Shown here: piece after piece, positions 36,955-43,994 of the stretch | How the letters are laid out: each line of letters opens with the position of its first letter | Numbering within the stretch: position 1 is the stretch's first letter | From: Peteryoungia rhizophila | GTDB taxonomy: Bacteria > Pseudomonadota > Alphaproteobacteria > Rhizobiales > Rhizobiaceae | NCBI RefSeq assembly: GCF_004912145.1 | Contig: NZ_STGT01000002.1 | Coordinates: 558,001 to 622,000, forward strand | Direction: 5' to 3' | DNA length: 64,000 nucleotides | Translations under genes and position numbers: made by a program | Notes under the pieces: generated by a model | Database searches by the model: none | What the model was told of the DNA's origin: nothing | Seen by the model: only the letters and a program-made list of their open reading frames with translations

Positions 36955-37390
36955 ATTTATCCCCTTTACCGCCGCCGAAAGGTCTGGAATGGCCCCCTAC
37001 GCGATACGGATCCAGTCGTTGCCTGATTTGAAGGCTGCCACCAATTGGTTAACAAATTCTGATTCCCTCTGGCAAGGTGTATCGAATTTATTAAGCAAAG
37101 ATTTTAGCCTCCTGATTCTTCATGTGTTTTCGGTCATCGCCACACTTGAATCTGCGCCTCAGGGAAACCCCGTAACCGATTCATTTGACTCATCATTGTC
37201 ACGAGCTTTTTTCGGGCTCTGGCATTTACTGACCCTTAAGTGATCGGGCTTATCATTAACGATGCCCGTAAACGAAAGGTTACCAAAGGTAGCTTTTTGT
37301 TAACACCGCGGACTTTTTTTGGACGAATCGGTGGCGGGCGTGTTGAGTAGCAAGTGTGGCGGGGGGTCTCGCATCACGGGAGTATTGCGT
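36955..37390. promoter_or_regulatory. ctrA / fliJ divergent control region with GANTC cluster
   Basis: This 436-base gap has no open frame of note. It carries five GANTC sites within 131 bases (37061, 37114, 37148, 37178, 37187) and a sixth at 37325, against about 1.7 expected by chance in equal-base DNA of this length. Several TTAA half-sites (for example 37049, 37090, 37237, 37256) could be CtrA contacts, but no full TTAA-N7-TTAA box was found. The region is A/T-rich compared with its surroundings, as expected for multiple promoters. Confidence 0.7.
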
Positions 37391-37741
37391 ATGAAGTCGC
37401 GTGAGAGCCTGGTACGCCTGAAAGGTTTTCAGGTTACCGAAAAGCGTCGGCAATTGCAGCAGTTGCAGTCGATGATGTCAGAGTTCGAACGGATGGCGAA
37501 GGAGCTCGAAGCTCAGATCGGCATCGAAGAAAAGAAGTCGGGCATCTCTGATCCCAATCATTTCGCCTACCCCACCTTCGCCAAGGCAGCTCGCCAGCGC
37601 GCGGACAATCTTCAGGGCTCGATCCGGGAACTGAAGGTCCAGCAGGAAGCAGCAGAACTGGCGTTGGAAGAGGCAGAAGCGGAATACCAGAAGGCGGCGG
37701 CTCTTGAAGAGCGCGATGGCCAGATGCGTGTCCGGGCCTGA
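37391..37741 (+). CDS. fliJ: Flagellar export chaperone FliJ
   Basis: FliJ is a small coiled-coil protein of the flagellar type III export apparatus that bridges FliI and FlhA and escorts substrate chaperones. The 116-residue product is almost entirely helical with two long heptad-repeat helices (about residues 10-50 and 60-110). ATG 37391 is preceded by GGGAG eight bases upstream. It is separated from other flagellar genes here but lies directly upstream of ctrA on the opposite strand, an arrangement in line with CtrA control of motility. Confidence 0.85.
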   Translation: MKSRESLVRLKGFQVTEKRRQLQQLQSMMSEFERMAKELEAQIGIEEKKSGISDPNHFAYPTFAKAARQRADNLQGSIRELKVQQEAAELALEEAEAEYQKAAALEERDGQMRVRA

Positions 37742-37839
37742 CCTGAAACGGTTCAGACTGGTTGAGATTTTCATGACAAAGGCGGTCGCGGTTCAACCTG
37801 CGTCCGCCTTCGTTCGTCTACGGGTCCAATGACCGCGTG

Positions 37840-38124
37840 TCACTTGCGGACGTCGTTCCAATCCGGGTGACGATCCATCTGCGCCTTCATGAACGGGCAG
37901 AGCGGGATGATCTTCCAGCCGCCCTTGCGGGCAGCGTCCACAGCAAATTGCGCCAGCGCCTGTCCCGCACCCTGACCTCGCATCGCACCCGGTACCTCGG
38001 TGTGATCGATAATGATCAGTGTCGCCGAGGCGCGGGAATAGGTCATGATGGCCGGCTCGTCGATGCCGTCGATCCGCCCGATATAGCGACCGCCAGAGCC
38101 TGCTTCTTCGCTGTTGATCTGCAT
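37840..38124 (-). CDS. Small GNAT-fold N-acetyltransferase (YjdJ type)
   Basis: The 94-residue protein is a minimal GCN5-related acetyltransferase of the PF14542 type, with the acetyl-CoA loop visible as PGAMRGQGAGQALAQFAVD and the strand-helix end KIIPLCPFMKAQMDRHP. These short relatives lack a clear substrate pocket and their targets are unknown. ATG 38124 has AGGAGG about five bases upstream. It converges with fliJ and is divergent from the PqiA-like gene. Confidence 0.85.
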   Translation of the reverse strand: MQINSEEAGSGGRYIGRIDGIDEPAIMTYSRASATLIIIDHTEVPGAMRGQGAGQALAQFAVDAARKGGWKIIPLCPFMKAQMDRHPDWNDVRK

Positions 38125-38230
38125 GTCTGCCTCCTGTTGCCGCATTTGATGGGTTCTGATTAACATCCGTCCGCATCGACCGGCAACGTGGCTGCCGGTT
38201 ACGGTGTGTTCGACGGGAAGGGGAAGCGGC

Positions 38231-38695
38231 TTGCTCATCTGGTTGAAGGCGTTCCTTCTCATCGCGGCTTCGATTTCATTCGCCCTCGGCATTACCCTGC
38301 CGCTGATGCGGTTCGAGAGTTTCTACGTTTTCTCGACGGATGCCTCTCTGATCGAGGTTGTCGCTTCTCTTTGGGACGGGGGCGACGGTGTGCTGGCGGT
38401 CCTGGTGGCGCTGGTTTCCATCGTCTTTCCGCTCGCCAAAATCCTCCTGGTGGCAGCCGAGGAGATCGCGGACAGCCATCTCGCCCAGTCCCACTCGCTG
38501 GCGCGGCTTTTACCCGTGTTGTCGAAGTGGTCGATGATGGATGTGCTTCTGGTGGCGATCGTGATCTTTGCGACAAAAACCAGTGGTCTGGCGCAGGCCT
38601 TCACACAGCCGGGCCTATGGTTCTATGCCGGATCCAGTCTCGCCGTCGTGGCGTTGAGCGCGATCGGACGAGCCGGCGGCATCCAGAAAACATGA
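38231..38695 (+). CDS. Paraquat-inducible protein A-like membrane protein
   Basis: The 154-residue product has four hydrophobic helices with the PqiA-type pattern: a first helix ending GITLPLM, a central VFPLAKILLVAAEEI hairpin and a third helix SKWSMMDVLLVAIVIFATK. It corresponds to one half of the canonical two-repeat PqiA. TTG 38231 is chosen because GGGGAAG lies just upstream; GTG 38204 is in frame but lacks a ribosome site. In other bacteria PqiA works with MCE proteins in lipid transport; none is adjacent here. Confidence 0.72.
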   Translation: MLIWLKAFLLIAASISFALGITLPLMRFESFYVFSTDASLIEVVASLWDGGDGVLAVLVALVSIVFPLAKILLVAAEEIADSHLAQSHSLARLLPVLSKWSMMDVLLVAIVIFATKTSGLAQAFTQPGLWFYAGSSLAVVALSAIGRAGGIQKT

Positions 38696-38783
38696 AACCG
38701 GCAGGCGGGTCGCGCCGTGCCGGTTCAGGATGGGGTCTTTTAAAAAATGGCTTGTCGTGTCGGGCGAACCGGCACCAAATTGA

Positions 38784-39059
38784 TCAATGGCGATACTGTT
38801 GGATACGGGTGGTGCGCAGGCCCGGAAGGCCGTGGTCGTTGATCGATGACTGCCAGGAGAGGAATTCCTCGACCGTCAGGGTGTAGCGCTCGCACGCTTC
38901 TTCCAGGCTCAACAGGCCACCACGCACAGCCGCGACAACCTCGGCCTTACGGCGGATCACCCAGCGGCGTGTATTGGCCGGTGGAAGATCGGCAATCGTC
39001 AGGGGGCTGCCATCGGGGCCGATGACATATTTCACTCGTGGGCGGATCATTTCGGTCAT
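38784..39059 (-). CDS. sciP: CtrA inhibitory protein SciP
   Basis: SciP is the small helix-turn-helix protein (DUF1153) that binds CtrA and limits its activation of target genes in G1. The 91-residue protein matches family length and carries the conserved RRWVIRRKAEVV and LSLEEACERYTLTVEEFLSW helices. It has a candidate CtrA box about 54 bases upstream, and it lies about 1.8 kb from ctrA, so the activator, the histidine phosphotransferase and the inhibitor cluster within 4.1 kb. Confidence 0.95.
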   Translation of the reverse strand: MTEMIRPRVKYVIGPDGSPLTIADLPPANTRRWVIRRKAEVVAAVRGGLLSLEEACERYTLTVEEFLSWQSSINDHGLPGLRTTRIQQYRH

Positions 39060-39462
39060 TGGACTCTCTATACATACTCAAGACCACACACCCTCATCCT
39101 AGGACCGATGCTTTAAAATTTGCCTAAGCCCATTGTAAGCATTTGATAATAATTTTCCCGACCGAGCCGGAACGGGATTCGGCCGAATTGCGGCAACTTG
39201 ATTAAACTTGCGGCAATTGCATAGGAGTTATGCGTCATCCGTGACTGGTGCGCCCGGGGCATCTGTGGCATTGAGCGATCATCAATACAAAGGGCTCGGA
39301 TCAACCTGTCGATCCAGAGTGAAACTGTCGTGCATGGCAGTCCGAATTCGGACCGCAAGACCGGCGACAGGCCCGGCTGATACCCGTTCCACCATGGGAC
39401 GACTCAATGTCCATAAACATTCAGATCCCGATCGGACGAAACGTCCGGTCGAAAGGAGTTCT
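39060..39462. promoter_or_regulatory. sciP / LuxR-gene divergent control region
   Basis: This 403-base gap contains no convincing gene. A CtrA-box-like element lies near the sciP side. GANTC sites occur at 39062, 39176 and 39401. The strand leading to the LuxR gene is A/T-rich up to about 39230 and then of normal composition. Promoter positions cannot be fixed by eye. Confidence 0.5.
39113..39127. promoter_or_regulatory. Candidate CtrA box upstream of sciP
   Basis: TTAA-N7-CTAA matches seven of the eight fixed positions of the CtrA consensus TTAA-N7-TTAA and lies 54-68 bases upstream of the sciP start. CtrA activates sciP in Caulobacter, so the position is plausible; a single mismatch keeps confidence low. 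Confidence 0.45.
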
Positions 39463-40203
39463 ATGTTCAGGCCAACCGATGTGACGCGCAGTCACAGTTT
39501 TGGTGACGGTGACGCCGTTTTTCAGAGCGAAGCGCTCTCCACCGGTACGTGGGGACGTGAACTCTTCGCGCTCGGCCGTCGACACGGTTTCCGGCATTGC
39601 ATGCTGGCACGCTTTCCCAAGGCGGACAGCCCGGAGTTTGCTGCGAACCTGATCGTCTGCACCTGGCCGGATGAATTGCGCCTCGCCTATGAAGCGGCGG
39701 AAATCTATGCCGGGAGCCAGCTCGTTGCGCGCATCAAGCAGTCCCTCCTGCCGATATACACCGAAGACAATCTCTTCCTGGGGACCGCAGGCTCGGAAGC
39801 ACGCCAACCGGTCGCGCCGCATTTTCAGCCGTTCGAACTCGGGGCATCGCTGGTCTACAGCCTGTATGACCGGAACCAGACCCAGTATATCCTGGTCTTA
39901 TCCGGCCGCGAGGCTGCGCCTGAGCGTACGGAGATCGCGGAGCTGCAGCTCAGCGTCATGGAATTGCTCGATGCCGGCGTCGAGGCTCTCGTTCCACGGC
40001 TCGGACCCAAGGAAAAGCTGTCTGCCCGTGAGGTCGAATGCCTGCGCTGGTCGGCGGCGGGCAAGAGCAGCGACGAGATCGCCATCATTCTCGATATTTC
40101 CAGCCATACGGTCGTCAGCTATCTGAAGAGCGCGATGCGCAAGCTCGAGGCGGTCAACCGCATGCAGGCGGTGGCGCGCGCCTGTCGGTATCGATTGCTC
40201 TGA
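39463..40203 (+). CDS. LuxR-family transcriptional regulator with divergent sensor domain
   Basis: The 246-residue protein has a C-terminal LuxR helix-turn-helix (LSAREVECLRWSAAGKSSDEIA and ISSHTVVSYLKSAMRKL) and an N-terminal autoinducer-domain-like region. The usual acyl-homoserine-lactone contacts are poorly kept: the Asp-Pro pair is replaced near IYAGSQLVARI. It is therefore probably an orphan regulator not responding to AHL. AAAGGAG precedes ATG 39463 by four bases. No luxI gene lies nearby. Its place beside sciP suggests a motility or cell-cycle role, by position only. Confidence 0.82.
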   Translation: MFRPTDVTRSHSFGDGDAVFQSEALSTGTWGRELFALGRRHGFRHCMLARFPKADSPEFAANLIVCTWPDELRLAYEAAEIYAGSQLVARIKQSLLPIYTEDNLFLGTAGSEARQPVAPHFQPFELGASLVYSLYDRNQTQYILVLSGREAAPERTEIAELQLSVMELLDAGVEALVPRLGPKEKLSAREVECLRWSAAGKSSDEIAIILDISSHTVVSYLKSAMRKLEAVNRMQAVARACRYRLL

Positions 40204-40231
40204 TCGCGGCCAACATCCGCATTTGATACAG

Positions 40232-40259
40232 AGGCGCCGCCATTCCAGCGGCGCCTTTT
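40232..40259 (+). terminator. Rho-independent terminator
   Basis: AGGCGCCGC and GCGGCGCCT form a perfect nine-bp stem with a CATTCCA loop and TTTTC tail, between the LuxR gene and the convergent DUF2793 gene. Confidence 0.85.
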
Positions 40260-40276
40260 CGTTTCTGCCGGTGCTG

Positions 40277-41302
40277 TCACAGCAAGGTGACGCTGATCTC
40301 CGTCTTCCCGTAGCCGAAGGCATACTGGATCGCGCCTTCGTGGCGGAGCGCCAGCGTGTCGTTTGCGTCGAGCCAGACCAGCGCGGTCGTGCTCGACGTT
40401 CCAGCGCCGCTGCTGTGGCTGAGAATATCGGCCGAGCCGTTGCGGCTGACATGGACCGTGTGCGTGCCAGTGCTGATTGCGGCGACCGTGAGCGACAGCA
40501 GGTAGTAGCCCGAGGCTGGGATGACGAGCTCCTGGCCATGGCCCGACGGCAGGGGGGAGCCGAGTGCGACATCACCACCGGACAGGTGAAGGTCGTCGAA
40601 GCCGGTGAAACTGCCGGCCGCGGGGGTGAGCGTCGCGGGTGCCAGCGAGGCGCGGGCGAGGGGGCGCTGGTCGTGGCGGACATAACCTTCCGGCGTCACG
40701 CTGACCGCCTGGCGCCAACCGGTCGCATCGCCATTGACCTTGAGGGAAAAGCGATCCTCGCCCGCAAGCCCCATTTCGGCGCGGCCCTGCCAATTGGACT
40801 GGAAGACCAGGCTTGCCGTCTCCGACGTGCCGGCCTTGTTTACTGTCAGGCGATGGCTGTCACCGGCGTGGTTGAACAGGCTCGCGGGTGAGGAGAGCGA
40901 GAGCCTGTTGTGGCTGTCTGCCGTGGCAGAGACGCCCAGCCGATCGAACTGCGCTTCGAGCGGGAGGGGCTGCTCGATCCATTCAGTGCCGTCAAAGAGC
41001 TTCAGCCTCTCTTCATCGAGAAAGACGGCGGTCCAGCCCTGTCGGGGTGTGATGTAGACCCAGACACCGTCCTGAAAGAGGGCGAGATTTTCGGCTCGGC
41101 CAGTCCAGGGGCCGATCTCCGGAGCGGTCACCCAGTGGATCTGCCCCTGGGCGGGCTCGGCCGGAGGGCTCGTAGCACTCGTCGTGACGACCAGTTGCAC
41201 CAGGGCATCGAGCCGCTGGAGCGCCTCGTTATGGGTCACGTGTTTTTGCGCCTGGGCGGGCAGGATAAATGGCAGATCGAGATTGGCAGTGGCGTCGGAC
41301 AT
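40277..41302 (-). CDS. DUF2793 protein (gene-transfer-agent/phage tail-associated)
   Basis: The 341-residue protein opens with the DUF2793 signature LDLPFILPAQAQKHVTHNEAL followed by QLVVTTSATSPPA, tryptophan-rich repeats (GQIHWV, IGPWTG, QGWTAV) and a beta-rich C-terminal domain. DUF2793 genes normally sit beside phage-tail or gene-transfer-agent tail-fibre genes in Rhodobacterales and Rhizobiales. Here no terminase, capsid, portal or other tail gene is present, so it is a stand-alone copy. AAGGAG lies six bases upstream of ATG 41302. A role in surface binding is conceivable but unproven. Confidence 0.8.
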   Translation of the reverse strand: MSDATANLDLPFILPAQAQKHVTHNEALQRLDALVQLVVTTSATSPPAEPAQGQIHWVTAPEIGPWTGRAENLALFQDGVWVYITPRQGWTAVFLDEERLKLFDGTEWIEQPLPLEAQFDRLGVSATADSHNRLSLSSPASLFNHAGDSHRLTVNKAGTSETASLVFQSNWQGRAEMGLAGEDRFSLKVNGDATGWRQAVSVTPEGYVRHDQRPLARASLAPATLTPAAGSFTGFDDLHLSGGDVALGSPLPSGHGQELVIPASGYYLLSLTVAAISTGTHTVHVSRNGSADILSHSSGAGTSSTTALVWLDANDTLALRHEGAIQYAFGYGKTEISVTLL

Positions 41303-41426
41303 GGTCTCTCCTTCACGGTCGGGCTGCGGGACGCAGCGTGGTTGAAGGAGAAAGTCTGCGGCATGTCAGGGCGTGGGGGACGAAAATGCCATCGCCCCTT
41401 TGATATTTCTTGCCTTTATCCTCAAG

Positions 41427-42254
41427 TCATCCCCGCTCGCGCAGGCGCCCCGTGGCGACGAAGGCCGGGTTTTCGAAGACGCGCAGGCCCGGAATGCACT
41501 TGCCATAGGTGAGCGGCGCCCCGTCTTCGGTCGTCACCATGCCGCCTGCAGCCCGCAAGACCGCGTCGCCGGCTGCCGTATCCCATTCCATGGTGGGGCT
41601 GAAGCGGGGATAGATGTCGGCCACACCTTCGGCAACGAGGCAGAATTTCAGCGAGGAGCCGACTGCCTTGCGCTCCAGGATTTCAGCCTTCTTGATATAG
41701 GCATCGGTCGCATCGCAATTGTGGGAACGGGAGACCAGCGCTGATGGCGTGGCATTCCGCGGGCGCACGGCGATCTGGCGGCGGGCAGTTACCCGGTCGG
41801 TGTCGTCGACCGCGAGTTTTTCCGCCTTGCCCGCGCCGCCCAGATAGAGCGTGCCGAGCGCGGGAGCGTGGACGACGCCGAGGATGGGCTTGCCAGCCTC
41901 GATCAGCGCGATGTTGACGGTGAAATCGTCATGGCCACCGATGAACTCGCGGGTGCCGTCCAGCGGGTCCACGAGAATGAAACGTCCGCCGCTGATATCG
42001 GGGATACGGCCGGCTGCCACCTCTTCCTCGGCTACGACGGGAATGTCCGGTAAATGGCGTGCTAGGGCGTCGAGGATCAGGCGTTCCGCTTTCTCGTCGG
42101 CCTCCGTGACGGGCGACTTGTCGCTCTTGAGGCGCACCTCTGCACCGGCCCGGTAGATGTCGAGAATGACGCGGCCAGCGGCAATCGCGCTTTCCTCGAA
42201 GAGTTTCAGAATGTCTGTCTTGTCATGCACCTGGATCGGGCTCCCGAGCGTCAT
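41427..42254 (-). CDS. cysQ: 3'(2'),5'-bisphosphate nucleotidase CysQ
   Basis: CysQ removes the 3-prime phosphate from adenosine 3',5'-bisphosphate (PAP), a by-product of sulfate activation and of acyl-carrier-protein biosynthesis. The 275-residue enzyme is an inositol-monophosphatase-fold Mg-dependent phosphatase with metal sites in VVAEEEVA, LVDPLDGTREF and EWDTAAGDAVLR. Size and the GTREF variation favour CysQ over inositol monophosphatase. It is divergent from soxB and monocistronic. Confidence 0.92.
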   Translation of the reverse strand: MTLGSPIQVHDKTDILKLFEESAIAAGRVILDIYRAGAEVRLKSDKSPVTEADEKAERLILDALARHLPDIPVVAEEEVAAGRIPDISGGRFILVDPLDGTREFIGGHDDFTVNIALIEAGKPILGVVHAPALGTLYLGGAGKAEKLAVDDTDRVTARRQIAVRPRNATPSALVSRSHNCDATDAYIKKAEILERKAVGSSLKFCLVAEGVADIYPRFSPTMEWDTAAGDAVLRAAGGMVTTEDGAPLTYGKCIPGLRVFENPAFVATGRLRERG

Positions 42255-42449
42255 GCTTCCGGTTTACCGCCGTGTCTTGCACATTGGAAGTGCGCGTTGC
42301 CGTGGTATGCCAAAGCCGCCTGATGTTTCTGTGCTGCACTGCGATCAAACCTGTGTTCCATGTCTCAAACAGTATAGATTTTGTCCTGATCGCGCTTGCT
42401 CTTTGTGACGCCTATGCGAATGTGACGCGACATTTGCAGAGGTTGTTCG

Positions 42450-43703
42450 ATGCGTTATTCCGCCCTTTCGATCTTCCGCCAGGCGCTTTCCGGCAACCGG
42501 AACTGGGCGCCAATGTGGCGCGAGCCGCAGCCGAAACCGCATTACGACGTGATCATCGTCGGCGGCGGCGGGCATGGTCTTTCCACTGCCTATTACCTCG
42601 CCAAGGAATTCGGCATCACCAATGTCGCTGTTATCGAGAAGGGCTATCTCGGCGGCGGCAACGTCGGGCGAAACACCACGATCATCCGCTCCAACTATAT
42701 GCTCGAGGGCAACGAGCCCTTCTACGAGCTGTCGATGAAGCTGTGGGAAGGCCTCGAGCAGGACTTCAACTACAATGCCATGGTCTCGCAACGTGGCATC
42801 GTCAATCTCTTCCATACCGACGGCCAGCGTGATGCCTATGCAAGGCGTGGTAATGCGATGATGATGCATGGGGTGGCTGCCGAACTGCTCGACCGCGAGC
42901 AGGTGCGCTCGATGATGCCCTATCTCAACTTCGACCATGCGCGCTTCCCGATCCTCGGTGGGTTGTTGCAGAAGCGCGGCGGCACGGCCCGCCATGACGC
43001 GGTCGCCTGGGGTTATGGGCGCGGCGCCGACGAGCGTGGCGTCGATCTGATCCAGCACTGCGAAGTCACCGGCATCCGCCGCGACGAGCTCGGCCAGGTC
43101 ACCGGTGTCGAGACGACCAAGGGCTTCATCGGCTGCAACAAGCTGGCGCTCGCGACCGCCGGCCATACGTCCGTTACCGGCAAGATGGCGGGGCTCGACC
43201 TTCCGATCGAGACGCATGTGCTGCAGGCTTTCGTTTCCGAGGGCATCAAACCTGTCATCGACAATGTCATCACCTATGGCGCCGGACACTTCTATATCTC
43301 GCAGTCCGACAAGGGCGGCTTGGTCTTCGGCGCCGATATCGACTACTATTCTTCCTATGCGCAGCGCGGCAATCTCGCGACCGTCGAGCATACGATCGAG
43401 GAGGGGGTATCGCTGATCCCCGGTCTTTCCAGGGTTCGCGTTCTGCGCGCCTGGGGTGGCGTGATGGACATGTCTATGGATGGTTCGCCGATCATCGACC
43501 GCACGCCGATCGACAATCTCTACCTGAATTGCGGCTGGTGCTACGGCGGCTTCAAGGCGACGCCGGCGTCGGGCTTCTGCTTTGCCCATCTGATCGCGAA
43601 GAACGAGGCCCATCCCGTGGCCCGCCTGCTGCGCCTTGACCGTTTCGAACGCGGCTTTGCCGTCGACGAAACCGGCAAGGGCCCACAACCGAACCTGCAT
43701 TGA
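42450..43703 (+). CDS. soxB: Sarcosine oxidase beta subunit SoxB
   Basis: The heterotetrameric enzyme demethylates sarcosine, giving glycine, H2O2 and, with tetrahydrofolate, methylene-THF. The 417-residue beta subunit holds FAD (GGGGHGLSTAYYLA at 38-51) and a covalent FMN; the RHDAVAWG motif around residues 181-188 matches the region carrying the FMN-linked histidine. It heads the operon soxB-soxD-soxA-soxG, the canonical order. A GAGG site lies about 12 bases before ATG 42450. The upstream region contains TGTGACGC repeats that may be a regulator site. Confidence 0.95.
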   Translation: MRYSALSIFRQALSGNRNWAPMWREPQPKPHYDVIIVGGGGHGLSTAYYLAKEFGITNVAVIEKGYLGGGNVGRNTTIIRSNYMLEGNEPFYELSMKLWEGLEQDFNYNAMVSQRGIVNLFHTDGQRDAYARRGNAMMMHGVAAELLDREQVRSMMPYLNFDHARFPILGGLLQKRGGTARHDAVAWGYGRGADERGVDLIQHCEVTGIRRDELGQVTGVETTKGFIGCNKLALATAGHTSVTGKMAGLDLPIETHVLQAFVSEGIKPVIDNVITYGAGHFYISQSDKGGLVFGADIDYYSSYAQRGNLATVEHTIEEGVSLIPGLSRVRVLRAWGGVMDMSMDGSPIIDRTPIDNLYLNCGWCYGGFKATPASGFCFAHLIAKNEAHPVARLLRLDRFERGFAVDETGKGPQPNLH

Positions 43704-43712
43704 GACATCGCC

Positions 43713-43994
43713 ATGGCAAGCCTGATCACCTGTCCGCATTGCGGCGTCCGTCCCAAGGAAGAGTTCAGCATTCGCGGTGATGCCAGCCCGGTGCGCCCGG
43801 CTGCCGGCGCTTCTGACGATGCCTGGAACGCTTACGTCTTCATCCGCGACAATCCGAAGGGCCGGATCATCGAGCATTGGCACCACACGGCAGGATGTCG
43901 CCGCTGGCTGGTTGTCGAGCGCGATAATGCTTCGAGCCACGAGGTCTATAGCGTGACGGATGCGAGCGAGTACGCGAAGGAGGCCACGCGATGA
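43713..43994 (+). CDS. soxD: Sarcosine oxidase delta subunit SoxD
   Basis: The 93-residue zinc-binding subunit supplies a structural zinc site to the sarcosine oxidase complex. The ligands are visible as Cys7 and Cys10 (TCPHC) and the HWHHTAGC segment with histidines near 55-58 and Cys62. It starts nine bases after the soxB stop and its stop overlaps the soxA start by four bases (ATGA), so the genes are translationally coupled. Length and motif spacing fit the family. Confidence 0.95.
   Translation: MASLITCPHCGVRPKEEFSIRGDASPVRPAAGASDDAWNAYVFIRDNPKGRIIEHWHHTAGCRRWLVVERDNASSHEVYSVTDASEYAKEATR

Noticed and set aside
37049..37260. Full CtrA boxes in the ctrA upstream region
   Set aside because: Several TTAA half-sites occur but none has a second half-site at seven-base spacing.
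40277..41302. A prophage or gene-transfer-agent cluster
   Set aside because: Only one tail-associated gene is present; no terminase, portal, capsid or integrase is nearby.
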